DNA of 64,000 nucleotides, taken from the NCBI GenBank assembly GCA_030267565.1, contig BRXU01000002.1, forward strand, positions 5,703,501-5,767,500, in the 5' to 3' direction. The position numbers and the translations under genes were made by a program. The notes beneath the pieces are model-generated. The model was not told the origin of the DNA. It searched no databases and worked only from the letters and a program-made list of their open reading frames with translations. Shown here in pieces: positions 11,661 through 23,260 of the stretch; positions within the stretch are counted from its first letter, which is position 1, and each line of letters opens with the position of its first letter. Source of the DNA: Pleodorina starrii (taxonomy: Eukaryota; Chlorophyta; Chlorophyceae; Chlamydomonadales; Volvocaceae).

Positions 11661-13339
11661 CGTGGGTTTGTTTTAGGAATGGCTCTCCCTTCCGGGGGGC
11701 TTGCTACCGATACCCGGCTCACTGCTTTCGCGCCCGGCCGTTGTGTTAGTCCCGCCTGAATGCGGCGGCGTGACACGCGACCGCGGTTCAATGAATGAAC
11801 ATTGCTGGGGGCTTTGCATCTGCATTGCATTGCAGTCAAATCGTAGGGTGGTGCGGCGGCACGGTGGGGCAATGCGTGCCGTGTGCCGCGCCCTGAGCAG
11901 CAGGCAGAGCACGGCTGCTTGGGTGAGTGATGATGTGCCCCCTACTCCAGGGGGGAGGGGGGCGTTTCGTGTAACGATCTGGGCTAAGGGACATCGCAGT
12001 TCACTCGGTAGTGCTTGCCGGAGATGCGCGCGGAGCCCCTCGGGTCGGTCCCGGGCCTCTTGGACGTTCCGTGTGGACAATTCGGAGCTTTGGACCACAC
12101 AATACAATACAACACTGTTGCCGTGTGCCGGGCAAACGACAAGGCCCAAGTCCGCAAGGGACCGAGAGAAATGGCCATTGGGCAAGTGTGCACCGCAGCG
12201 CCGCAGGGATTCTAGAAGGACCTTCTCCGCCCCCGCCTCCAACGACCGCCGGTGGTTCCACCATCGCTGTCAGCACCCGCGCCGACGGCCCTTGCCCCCC
12301 TCGCTCCATGCACTGCACGCGCATGGCGAAATGTACGGTGCGCGCTGGCGGACTTTGGGAGATTCGGCCCTCCTTTGCCACACGCACCGCACCCCACGCA
12401 GCGCAGCTTCGCATGGTGGTCAGCGCCCTCAGCGAGATGCGCCCCGGAAATCGCGAAATCGCCACCTGGCAGCGACACGATCAGCCCCGCACCTCGTTCG
12501 TAGGACCACCATAGCTTGGCAGTTGGCACCCATGCGCCTACAACTCCTTACGTGTGTCCAGGCCCGCACCCTGCTCCCTGGTTGGGGTTCTCCCCCAGCG
12601 GAGCGGCAACAGGGAGCAGGGGCCCGCAGCGAAACACGCACCCGGGACGCAAACTGGCCCAGCATGTGGCGCGCCCGAGGAAACGGCCCTCACGGGCCCA
12701 AGCATTCCCCCCCAAGTCCGAAACCATTTCTGGCCCTACCAAGCTTCTCAACCACGCTCCAGAGCTCGTTCACCCAGAGCGGCGACGGGGCCGTAGGAGG
12801 AGCTGCCAGTGCCCCATGCGGCCCCTGAGGCAATTGTCCACTCGAGGCGTGCGTTGGGGAGCATCCCGCCAGGGATGCTGGGAGGAGCCGGGGGGCGACC
12901 GACCACTACACAGCAGCAGCCCTCTGGCGGCTCCAACTGGCTGCACCTTTGCCTCCTCCGCAGGGCTAAGCTGCGCTACACCAGAGTTCTGCACCGCTGC
13001 AACATAAACATCGCTACACCAGGAACAACGACTCGTCCACCTTGCGCCACAGGTAGCAAGAACACTCCAGCCTGTGGTCCATGCAGTGGCGTCGTGAAGT
13101 GGGAGGGGAAGGAAGGAGGGTCAGGCGTCATTACTGTGATGCAGGACCGTATTGCCCCTCCCGCGTTCGGAACGGTCGCTTGCGTCCCGAGCAGGAGTGC
13201 AAGTGTAGGCCGATGCGGTTTGCCGTGTGGTGCGGCACGGTGCGCAGGGAAGTAGGCCCCAGGGAAGTAGGCCCCGCCGCGCTTCCCCAGCACGACCGAC
13301 GCTTTCTTTCTCCAACCCCCCTCTCTCCCTCTCCCGAGC

Positions 13340-16300
13340 TCAGGTGAGCTGAGGTGACATGACGATGCGCGCATCGCACCACCGGGTGAAAAGCAAGCAG
13401 CACCCCGACTCACCTGCCCTGCCGTCACCATGGCCACAGACCCAATTCAATTCCCTGTCCCCTCTGCACGGAGGACCCCGACCGCTGACCGTTCCCGGAT
13501 GGACTGACGTAGACTGACTGGCTGGCTGGCGTGCCCGGGACCGCTGGGCCCTGATGCCCAGACCAGAGGCCACTCTGCCCTGCCCCGCGGCCTGCCCTGC
13601 TCCATCCGCGCCCACCCATCGCCCAGCCACCCGCCCATACACCCACCAGGAAGGATACACCACGAAGCGGCCGTGCTGCGCCGCCCATATCGCCTGGACG
13701 GTCAGCCGGTCGGTCGGGGGAGGGAAGGGGTGCGATGGAAAAGAGGAGCGAGGGAACGGAACCCTCGCCAAGCACAGAGGAAGGGGCCTTGCAGGATGGG
13801 GTGGAATGAGGATCGGGCGAGCGGGAGATGGAAAGCCGCGGCGCCCGCCAGCCCGCGCTGGGCGTGTGTGCTGTTGTGCGGCCCAGGTGCAGGTGCGCAG
13901 GTGTCAAACGTGCAGCGCCGTGGAGTGCGGGGCTCTCATCCCACGGCGAAAAACGATTACCACCCCAAAGCAACCGGCCCCGGAAGTCCTGAACCCAAGC
14001 CCCGTATCCAGAGCCCCGACACACCCACCACCCAGCCACTACCCCATACCTATCCCATTCGCCACGGTGCTAATCCCACCGCCCAGCCCAGCCTCTCCTC
14101 CCACCGCAACGCAATCCCTCCCCTTCCCTTCCCTCCCCGCCCGCACCTTCTCCGTGCCCGCGCTGAGCGCCACTACGTGCGTTGTGGCGTCGCCGCAAGC
14201 GACGCTGACGGTGGCGCCGCACGACTCCGCCAGCCGCCACAGGGGGTGCTGTGGCCCCGCCGCGCCGCCGCCGCCACCACTCCCACCTCCAGCAGCGGCG
14301 GCAGCGCCGCTGCCGCTGAACAGGCGGCTGAAGGTGAGGTGCACCCCCGCCAGGACCCGCTGGCGCTGCTCCCGCAGCAACAGCCGCACGTCCCAGGGCT
14401 CCAGGGGGGGCTGCGGCAGCGGCTGGCCTTCGGAGGAGCCCTTCCCTGGAGCAGCCGCCGCCGCGCCTGATGCGGCAGTCGGCCCGGAGCCCGCGGGTCC
14501 TCCGGAAGACGTCGTCGCCGCCGGCGCCGCGCCTGACGCCGCGGATGGGGCCGCGTAGGCTGCCAGCACCCGGGAATGCAGTACCTCCAACAAGGGCAGT
14601 GCGGCCGCCAACACGCCGCGGTCGGGGCACTCGTCCCTGCGGGCGGGAGTCGGGGCCCGGCGGCGGGTGGGGCAGTCCGGTCGGTCAGGCTGGCCAGGCG
14701 CAAGGGAGTCACGACGACGGTGGCAGGGCTAGGGCACATGGTCGCTCTCAGCAGGGGAAGGCCCCGGGGCGAGGATCCGGAGGGACTACCGGCCCGGCGG
14801 CGGCGATGCACCCGTCGTGGACGCTTGCGTGCAGCTACAGTTCCGGAGGCGTCACAGGCGGATCTGCTGCCGCTCACGTCACAAACGCAAACGCACCACA
14901 GACAGAGCGCATCGGGTCAGCCTCGAACCTGGTGAATCCCCAATGCGCCCCGCCAGCCAGCTCGTATCAACCTTTCATTCACCCTGGCCTCCCCTTCACC
15001 TTCAACCGCCCGCTTCTCCCCAACTGTCCCCCACCCACCCACCCACCCACCCACCCACCCACCCACCTGTCCACCTCGAGCAGTGATCTGCCCATCATGC
15101 CCGTTGCCGACCCCACCGCCGCCGCCCTGCCGCCGCCGCCGCCACCACCTCCCTTTCCCCCGCCCGTCCCCGTCCCCGCCGCGACCCCCGCGGCCGCGGC
15201 GGCCTCCGCCGCCGCCGCGCACGCCGGCCGGTACGCAAAGTACGAGTAGGGCGGCAGCGGCACGTGGCCGCCCGCCAGCTGCTCCCCCATCCAAGCCGCG
15301 TCGGGCGTGTCTAGCACCGCCGCGATGGGCGCGCGCGCGTCAAGCGCCGTCAGCAGCCGCCGCGCCAGCACGCCCTGCGCCACCACTCGGCTGCCGAAGA
15401 GCTGCAGGGAGGGATCCAGAAGCTCCACCACCGCGTCCGCGTAGGGCCGCCCCTGCCGGCTGTGCGCCCACAGCTCGAAGCGCTCCGAGGCGCGGGCCAG
15501 GAAGGCACGTGCGCCGGGTCGCAGCTTCAGCCACAGGCAGCCGCCCTCCAGCGGCAGGCGGAACAGCTCCCGCCGCTCCTCCGGCAGCGCCGCCGCCTCG
15601 ACGGCGGCGCGGCGGCCCAGCGCCGCCGCCGCGGCGGCGTCCAGCGCGTCGTCCCAGCAGCTGTCCGCCAGCACGCCGTCCAGATCGACCACCAGCACCA
15701 AGCGGCCGCGGGAGAGCAGGCCGAGCGCGGCGGAGCCGGATGCGGCTGCGGCCGCCGCCTCATCGGAGGACGCGGGCATGGCGGCGGCGGAGCGACCCGT
15801 GGGTCCAAGAACACCGGCGGCGCTGTCGTGGGGCTCCAGCTTGAAGGAGGGGCCGGAGGCGGCCAGGGGGAGGGAGGCTGGGTCGCCGGGCGGCGGCGGC
15901 AGCGGCAGGTCGCGGTCGCGGTGGCGGTGGGAGGAGGAGCGGTGCGAGGAGCCGCCGTGCTCACCGCGCTCCTTGTCCTTGCCGTCCTTGTCCTTCTCCC
16001 GCTCGCGCTCCTTGTCCTTCTCTTTGCTGTCCTTGCCGTCCTTGTCTCCCCGCTCTTTCGAGTCCTTGTCTTTGTCCTTGTCCGCACGGCTGCGGTGCCG
16101 GTCGCGGTCCCGGTCTCGATCCCGGTCGCGGTCGCGCCCCCGGTCTCGGTCCTTGTCCTTATCGCGGTCCCGCTCCCGGTCGCGATCCCGCTCCCTCTCC
16201 CGGTCCCGATCTCGATCCCGCTCCTTGCCCTCCTTCTCCTTGTCCTTGCCGTCCCTGTCCTTATCCCGGGAGCTTCGCTCCCGCTCCCGGTCGCGATCCC

Positions 16301-19300
16301 GATCCCGCTCGCGATCCCGCTCCCGCTGCTCCCGGTCCGAGTGACTGCCACCCGACGTATGTGCCTGCTGCCCCTGCTGCTGCGGGCCGTGGCCCTCGGA
16401 GCCGCCCGCCCCGCCGCTGGCGCCGCTCTGCGCCGCCACAGCGCCCTTCTGGCTCTGCCCGCCGCTTCCCGCCGGCCCAGCGGTGCCGCCAGCGGCGGCG
16501 GCGGCGCCTGCAGACGAGGGACCGTCTTGAGGCTCCTGCTTCACCTGCGGCTGCTGAACCGCCTGCGGCTGCGGCTGCTGCATCGCGTCCAGCGCGGGTG
16601 GCGGCGGAAGCGGCGCAGCAGCGGCGACGGTGCTGACCGCCGGCTGCTCCGAGCCGTGCCCTGCCTCGCTGTCGCCACCCGCCTCGGACACGGGCGACTC
16701 GGGCGGCGGCGGCAGCACCCCCGAGCCCATCGTCGCCATCGTCAGCGACGGCTCCTCATGCTGCTGCTGCTGCTGTGGCTGGTGATGGTGATGGGGCGGC
16801 AGCGGTTCCTGCGGGAGGTCGGGGCGCCAGCGCAGCACGCCGGCCGGCACGGAGCCGGTTGTCGCCCCGGGGGCAAGCTCAGCGGGGGCCGTGGCAGTGC
16901 CCGCGGACGGCGGCGGTAGCGCCGCTGCCGCCGCTGTGGTGGCTGCGGGCGAAGCGCCGCCTTCTGGCTCCATGCTGAATCGGCTGCGCTTGGCCGGGCG
17001 GTGATGCTCCGAGTCCGCGGCCGCCAGCTGCGGCGGTGAGCGAGCCCTGCCGCCGCCGTCCCCGCCGCCGCCGGCGACGCCGCGGTCCGCCGCAGCCGCC
17101 GCAGCCGGCGGCGGGCGCCCAGTAGGGTCAGCGTCCACGTCCATAGTCGACGCCGCCGCCGCTGCCGCCGCGGCGGCGGCTGCCGCCGCGTCCAGGTCTC
17201 CAGCGGTGCTGGCCACCACGATTTTGAGCTTAAAGCCGCCGGCTGCGCCGCCGCCGCTGCCGCCGCCAGCGCCGGAGCCGGAACGGGCCATAACGGACCT
17301 GCCGCCGCCGCCGCTGGATCCCGCGGTAGCTGTAGGGGATGATGAGCCCCCTGTGGCGTGTGCCCGCTGCTGTGGTTGCACCTGCTGCTGCTGCTGCTGC
17401 TGCTCGTCCCGCGGCAGCGGCGCCGACGCGGCGCCGGGCTCCCGGGCCGGGGCGGGTGGAGGGGAGGCGCTCGCGGCGGCGGCCGTTGGCGCGGGGCCGT
17501 CCTCCCGCGTGTCCTGCAGGAGTCAAAGAGTTAGGAACGGGCGGGGGGGGGACGGTGAAGAAACACAGAACCAGCACGTCTGCTCGGAGCTGTTAGTGCA
17601 GTGGAGGCGCATTGGGTACGCTCCCGACAACGCACACAGACACACGCACAGACACACCCGCACGGAAAAGCTGGCGCCCATCCCCAGCACACGCACAAGG
17701 CGCACCATGGGCTCTGGCTCCTGGCTCGACTGCTCCGCGGGCGGCGGCGGGGGCAGCGGCGGCGGCGGCGATCGCGACCGCCGCTGCTGCTGCTGGGGCC
17801 GCCCCTCTGCCCCCTCGGCGCCAGGCCCCTCCGCCCCAGCCTCAGCCAAAATGCCGCCGCCCTCAGCGGCCCCCGGCAACTGCGACCGGGAGGACGGCTG
17901 CTGGCCGCTGGGCGTGGAGGCGGCAGCTGCCGCCGCCGCTGCTGCCTGCGCCGGTGGCGGCGTCGCCAGTACCGCCGTCGCGCTGCTCCTGTGCCTGTTC
18001 TCCAGCACGCACTTGAAGGCCTTGGAGTTGCGCACCATGTCCTCCAGCTCGGCCTTGAGTCCCGAGTTGAAGATGTCGTGGCGATAGTTCATGGCCGCCT
18101 TGAACAGCGCGCGCGCCGCCTCGGCGGCCGAGGGCGGTGCGGCGTGAAAGGCGCTGGTGGCGCTGAACTTGTTGATGGCGGTGAGGCCCTCCAGGATGCG
18201 GCGGGAAAACTGGAAGCAGTCGGGGTAGTCCTCGATGGAGTCGCCCTTGCGCCGCTGCGGGGAACAGCGACAGCGACAGCGGCGGGGCGGCAGCGGCGGC
18301 GGGGTATCAATTATTAACTCACACGAACGCATACGTGAAGGCACGTTGTGGTACATGCCGGCACCGGGGGTCCCCACGGCCCCTCCCCGGCCCCGCGCTG
18401 CTGCCCCCCCCCGCCCCACCTTGAGCCTCCTGAACAGCTTGTCCAGCTTCTTGATGGCCTGCTTGAGGTCCCTACACACCGCCTCCAGGGAGCGCATCAC
18501 CTCCTGGAAGGTGCAGCCGCGAGTCAGGTCCCGCAACAGACCCATCAGCTCTTCAGCCTCTCGGTCCTCCCGCCCAGCCGCTGCCGCCGGGCCCGACGCG
18601 GAGCCTCCGCCGGGTCCCGGTCCGGGCCCGGACCCTGGCGGCGCTGCCGCCGCCGGGCTGTGGTGTCCGCCGCCGCCACCGGCGAAGGAGTATGGTTGCT
18701 GCTTGTGCTGTTGCTGCTGCGGATGTGGCGAGGACTGGGGGTGAGAGCCTTGGGGCGAGAGCGGCAGCAGCTGCTGCTGCGGTGGCGGTAGGGAGTCCGA
18801 CGCCGATGGCTGGCCGTCCGGCGCCCGGAAGCGGCTGCGGCCGGAGCTGCCGCCGCCGATCGGGTCGTGGGCGGAGGAGCGCGGTCGGCCCTTGGGCGGG
18901 TGTTGCTGCGGCTGGTGCACTCCGCCGTCGCTCGTGGCGCCGCTGGAGCCAACCAGGGCGTGTTCGGAGGATCGTCCGCTGCGCGTGGGCGCTGGAAGGT
19001 TGGCGCCTTGCGGCGGTTGGAGCAGCGGCGGTGGCGGCAACGGCGATGCGTTCAGGCCCAGCTGCCCTGACGTTGCGCGCGGCGGCAGCTGCTGGTCGTG
19101 CTGGTTGTGGTCCGCCGAAATATTACCCGCTTCATCTTCGCCTTCGCAGCCAGAGGCCTCGCCGGATTCCTACAAGCAGCGTGCGCGCCCAATTCGGGTC
19201 GTCCCCAACCAAAAAGGACAGCTGTCTAACGGGATCCTTTCATACAAACCTCTAAGTCTGCTTGTTTGTCCTCGTGAACTTCGCCATCCTCCAGCTCGCC

Positions 19301-19324
19301 CTCTTCAAGTGGGGGCCCGGGCAT
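13340..19324 (-). CDS. CPL3/FCP1-like RNA polymerase II CTD phosphatase with BRCT domain
   Basis: Six exons on the minus strand: 19324-19250, 19169-18420, 18254-17706, 17513-15067, 14636-14147, 13693-13340. All borders are GT...AG and all phases join, giving about 1554 residues. The start is ATG 19324 (MPGPPLEEGELEDGE), matching the acidic EEGE opening of plant CPL3-type proteins. Next come Gln/Pro/Ser-rich linkers and a helical block in exons 2-3 (EVMRSLEAVCRDLKQAIKKL; FSRRILEGLTAINKF). A long RD/KD/SR-type charged stretch (plus-strand 15960-16345) follows. The FCP1 domain has the motif LVVDLDGVLAD near residue 1068, then LKLRPGARAFLARASERFEL and YADAVVELLDP. Exons 5-6 hold a BRCT domain (QRVLAGVHLTFSRLF, HPLWRLAESCGA, THVVA, FVVYPSWW). 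The family dephosphorylates the Pol II C-terminal repeat in the nucleus. Oddities: the usual Lys of motif III reads as Arg (GVLARRLL) and the DD of motif IV reads DT (VLDTPDAAW), so activity is uncertain. The C-terminal end after the BRCT could include another intron. Confidence 0.87.
15960..16345 (-). repeat. RD/KD/RE-coding repeat inside the CPL3-like gene
   Basis: A simple-sequence stretch of exon 4 codes alternating Arg-Asp, Arg-Glu and Lys-Asp pairs, about 110 residues, ending in a Ser/His/Arg patch. Such RD-like regions are common in nuclear RNA-processing proteins. It separates the Gln-rich N-terminal half from the phosphatase domain. It lies wholly within the open exon, so it is translated. 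Confidence 0.85.
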
Positions 19325-20300
19325 CGCGTTTCGTTGTTTCCCGTTGACGGCCGTGTAGCAGCGCAACGTAACAATGCTCAATGACCCACTATGTGAGTAC
19401 AAAGCGACTCAACCCTAAATTTGCAGCCGGTCTTCGTTGCGGCGGTATAACGTATGGACTGCCACAATTTTAGCCGTTTGATAGTTATCTAGTATCTTCG
19501 ATGGGCGCATAAGCGTATAGTTATTACAGAAAACGTGCCAGCGCTGCTGGTCAACGTTATGTCTCATACCTAACCGTCAACGTCTTCCACAGAGCGACAG
19601 CGGCGTGCTTTCAAGTGTACAGCAAGCAGGAAAGGAATTGCAGCATAGAAAACACGACGAGATGCTTCGTTTGGGTCAATTAACTTAACCAGGAGCAAGC
19701 GAAAAGCCAGGACGAACTATAGACTGGGACAAATTCGACAAGAATGGAACGGAGGGGTATCCTAGTTCTCCAGATATGGATGGTGGAGACTCCGTATCAT
19801 GTAAGGCTTGCAGGAGTCGTCAGGGGCGGGGCCTGTCCTGGCTCCCTTACCCCTGCAGGCCCTGGCCGCTTACCCCTCGATGAACAGAACGTTTTAAATG
19901 ATCGACTCCATTTGGTTACGATGTTCTGTCAACTGATACTCCCCACAACTACTGGCGCCTGTTCAAAGCGAAAAGACGTCGTGCAGCGCTGGTGGTGCAA
20001 GCTGGTTGGCACAGGCGTGGGTACGACACATGATGCAGTTGCAGCCGGAATTAAACTCGCCACCGGCGATGGCTGCCGGCATCAGCCGACACCGGCTCCC
20101 AGGATATGGCGACTGTGGCCGACATTCACGGCACACTCGCCCGCACCCCGGTTCGCTCGCTTTCTACGCCCATCCGACCGCTACCTGACGCACCCGCGTT
20201 CCCTCAGCGCCGACGGCTCCTGAGACCTCGCCGAAGAGCGACCGAATCGGGATGCTCCGGGGATAAGGCCCAAATCTTAACTGTATCCACTGGTCCTGCG
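19325..20300. other. Spacer between the CPL3-like gene and the duplication array
   Basis: The 5' flank of the CPL3-like gene (19325-19700) is less GC-rich than its surroundings and has no long frame, fitting a promoter. A plus frame at 19744-20223 has no recognisable domain. Similarity to the other X modules begins close to 20325, which marks the left edge of the array. Confidence 0.5.
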
Positions 20301-20399
20301 TCAATCGTCACACTGCATGGTACCAACCCCTGCACGACACTGCGCTGCACGGTCCATCCGTTGCCATATATATACAGACAAAATTTTCACTCACGCGAT

Positions 20400-20404
20400 T
20401 TACA
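20400..20404 (-). terminator. Candidate TGTAA polyadenylation signal of X1
   Basis: On the minus strand this reads TGTAA, the usual polyadenylation signal of volvocine algae, about 570 bp beyond the X1 stop. The same motif in the same context is kept downstream of the other X copies at 34682, 39430, 53394, 57989 and 62760. Conservation may simply reflect recent duplication. Confidence 0.4.
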
Positions 20405-20845
20405 CACTCAAACCCTTCGCATGACAAGCGGCGGCACAAAGGCAAGTCCGTGGCATTGTCTATAATAAACGATAGCATGTCTAAGTATACGATAGCATCC
20501 CCATCCGAATCCCTTCACCGCTCAGAGAACGGACCATTGCAGGGGTTGGGCAGTCATTACCGTACTACCATTCGTTTATTAATTTGAGCCATGCGTTTCC
20601 CTCACATCAAGCGACCCGTTCGTTACGGTGTTTGTCATGGCGCGTCTGACACGCCCAATGTGCCCGCCGCACGTGCAAGACATCCGTGTCCGTATCGTCC
20701 GCTATGCATACCACACCGGGACGGACACCCGCCCACGGTTGCGCCTGCTTCCCCTATCTGCGCACAACTAGTGGCCACCTGCTTCCTCGACCTGCGCACA
20801 GTGTCGCCCGGATCCTACCTCCAAGGACCTGCCCGGATAGAGCCC

Positions 20846-20883
20846 TAACCCAAACCCAACCCAACCCAACCCAACCCAACCCC
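20846..20883 (-). repeat. Telomere-like (TTGGG)n tract downstream of X1
   Basis: On the minus strand it reads as runs of GGGTT with one TTTGGG and one TTAGGG variant. It lies about 95 bp beyond the X1 stop codon. Equivalent tracts follow X2 (35082-35107), X3 (39841-39875), X4 (53791-53828) and X6 (63178-63213). It is degraded after X5 (58410-58440). Confidence 0.75.
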
Positions 20884-20975
20884 TTGCCCCGAAACCCAAT
20901 GGGAACCCCCCCAAGACAACCCTACTTCAGCGAGCGTGGAACGAAGCACCGCAATACACACACTCCCCGCTGTCA

Positions 20976-22678
20976 CTACAACGCGTCCACGCTGTGCCCC
21001 ACGCAGCTCCCAAACACGCCCCGCAGCAGCTTGCGCAGCTTGCGCTTGAGGCCGCCGGATCGGCAGCCCTTGGCAGTCGCCTCAGCCAGCGCCGTCGGCT
21101 CCTCGGTCTCCTCAGCAGCAGTCTCCGGCGCCGAGGCGGGGCAGCAGCTCAGCCCGCCCTGGAAGCTGCTCGCCGCGCAGCAGGAAGTCTTGTCCGCCGA
21201 GGGGGAGACGACGGAGCTGGGGCTAGGGCTGGGGCTGGGGCCGGCACAGGCGCTCTCATCCGCAGCACTGCCAAGGTTTCGGGAACTGGAGTCGCTTCCA
21301 CAGGAGCTGCTGCTGCTGCTTCTGAGGAGCGTCGCGTCGGTGCCGTACTCACGGAAGAAGGTCGCACAGTCCTCAGCGCTGACAAAGTCGCAGGGCCCGG
21401 ACGCGAGCGCCAGCGACTCCCGCAAGTCTTCGCACGCCTTCCTATCCTGAACGACTGGCTGCTGGGGCTGGAGCTCGGGCGCCCCGACCATGCTGAAGTA
21501 GGTGGTGCAGTCCTCCACGCCAACACAGTCGCAGGACTCTTGGGACACAAGCGCCAGCGACTCCCGCAAGACCTGGAGCTTCAGCGACTTGCGGACGTGG
21601 AAGAGGGCCCGAAGGGTTGTGATGGAGCGGTGCATCGCGGCGGCCTTGGCAGGCAAGCACGTCGGTGCCACCTTCTGGGAGTCATGGGCCTGCACGGTAC
21701 AGTGGAACGACGGCGCAGGGCACTCTTGGTGAGGTGCTGAGAGCAAGTGCCGTACGTAGATGGATTATCGCATGCGCCAAAGCGTCGCTTTGTGGTGCCG
21801 GTGCAACCGAGCGAGTCACACAAGAGAGGTGCATGACGGTGCAGTCCCAGCCCTACACCACATAAACACAGTCCCGAGCCTCTTCCGAAGTCTGGGGCCC
21901 ACCACAACAACAACCACCGCCACCACCACCACCACCACAACAACAACAGCAACACATTCGGTCATCCGGCTGGGCGGCCTGCGTTCAGTGTCGCCTCACT
22001 CACCCTGATGCTCTCCGCAATGGCCTCCTTCTGCTCGCTGAGCGCCGCCAGCTCCGAAGAGCTCAGCTCCGGCTCCGGCACGGACGCAAACCAGTCCTCA
22101 GGGCTGACGCCAAAGACGCGCTCAAACGACGCCCGTATGGACGCCGGCAGACCCAGCGAGCCGCGCATCTGCTGGACCGATGCGCACACAGCCTCCAGCA
22201 GCACAAGAGACCTTTGCAGGCTTGCGGGATCGGCTCCGGCAGCGATTGACTTGTGCAGTAGTGCGGTTGCGGCGGCGGTCAAGCTCCTCGACTCCCGGCT
22301 GGGGTCAAGGGCGCGGCGGCGTGAGGCCGAGGAGGTGACCGACGGGCAGCGCTCCAGCCTCGGCGTCGCTGGCATCGCTTCGGAAAAGCCCAAAGGCATC
22401 TCGGCGGTCTGCGGTATGGTCAAAGAGGAATGGGCTTAAGCAAGAGGCAAACATACTGCACTTCGCTGCGCTGCATGTCATCAAGTGACCGAGTCCGCAA
22501 CCAGGCAGGTGTATTCCCAAATGGCAGTCCTACAAGAGATGTTGATATTAATGGAAGCCTAGCGCTGCAATAACCTTCTCACCGTGCTGGTGTGCTCCGC
22601 ATCCGTCGCCATCATGTAGACGCCCTGGGAGCTTGCGTGGGAGCCGGCAGTTGCGGTGATGAGGTCTGCTCCCGACAT
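20976..22678 (-). CDS. X1: unknown Ser/Cys-rich protein, three exons
   Basis: Function unknown. Exons: 22678-22583 (32 codons, ATG in MSGADLITATAG), 22408-22004 (135 codons), 21689-20976 (237 codons plus stop), all phase 0, with donors GTGAGA and GTGAGT and acceptors CGCAG and TGCAG; about 404 residues. No signal peptide or membrane helix is seen. Exon 2 is helical and Ala/Leu/Ser-rich (AAATALLHKSIAAGADP, then FGVSPEDWFASVPEPELSS). Exon 3 holds a basic helical part (HRSITTLRALFHVRKSLKL) and two copies of a roughly 28-residue motif: LRESLALVSQESCDCVGVED and LRESLALASGPCDFVSAEDC, each ending in DC-T-[YF]-F. A Ser tract, an acidic part and a basic tail (GLKRKLRKLLRGVFGSCVG) follow. Intron 2 has a variable CAC/CAA microsatellite (21900-21950). 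Exon structure and frame are kept in six copies, which argues for a real gene. Confidence 0.75.
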
Positions 22679-23260
22679 GCTTGGAAGGATTGCTGGACTG
22701 CTTGATGCCAGGAAAAGACTGGACAGCTAAAAGTTGCGAAAACTTGAAGGTGAAGGCGTAATAGGAGCAGGAATGAGAGAGTAGTAGTTTGTGAGCAAGT
22801 GAGTATCTTGTACCTGTGTTAGTGATTCAGAAAAGCTTAAGTTTATTGCTCGCGCAACAGGGAAGGAGGCCCACAAGATGGTGACAAAGCGCTGCAAGCG
22901 CTGTTGGAAGGCGAGGCGGAAGTGCCTCCTTTTAATTTCAAGGTATATTATGATATCATATAATGGTGTTTTAAGCTCAAAGCGTCTGCGGCTTGCAGGT
23001 TGAGGTAAAACCGGTTGCCGCGACACCTGAGGACGCAATGGACTGAGAATTTATAGATAATTAAAACGTATGCTTGAAATATATTGCGTAGCTAGGGATC
23101 CCTTTCCTTTTGCCAAATACATAGGCCCGCCCCGAAGCCTGATACGCTCCGGAACCCTTTTGCAACCCAAGCAAACGCGCAAAAAAAGCTTTCCCATCCC
23201 CAACCAAAGCGTTTTGGAGGGGTTTCAACTGCGCTGGTGACGCATAAAGACATCCCCATG
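22679..23260. other. 5' flank of X1, conserved in all complete X modules
   Basis: About 580 bp upstream of the X start codon is duplicated with the gene and contains no convincing exon. It includes an AT-rich patch with the palindrome TATGATATCATA (near 22949), shortened to TGATATCA in other copies. Read on the minus strand this has a TATA-like core, roughly 280 bp before the ATG, so it may be promoter. Homology between modules stops at the shared string GACATCCCCATGG (23249-23261). Confidence 0.45.

Larger units (their letters stand above)
8047..13339. other. Intergenic region, no secure gene
   Basis: This holds purine-rich and G-rich low-complexity blocks (about 8300-8450, including a GAGGAGCCGAG-type minisatellite near 8393-8440), short GT and CA runs (7565-7650, 8590-8630), and several open frames without domains. 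The minus-strand frames between 10854 and 11660 are described separately. The long plus frame at 11701-12828 has no hydrophobic or domain pattern that I recognise and overlaps equally long frames on the other strand. Confidence 0.5.

Noticed and set aside
11701..12828. Plus-strand frame of 375 codons
   Set aside because: No start context, domain or splice pattern supports it, and equally long frames lie on the opposite strand.
14470..15844. Plus-strand Pro/Arg-rich frames opposite the CPL3-like gene
   Set aside because: They are shadows of GC-rich minus-strand exons that carry clear FCP1 and BRCT motifs.
20994..21740. Plus-strand frame opposite X exon 3 (also at the other X copies)
   Set aside because: It is as long as the minus frame, but indels and splice signals fit the minus model. 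Exons 1 and 2 with consistent phases exist only on the minus strand.
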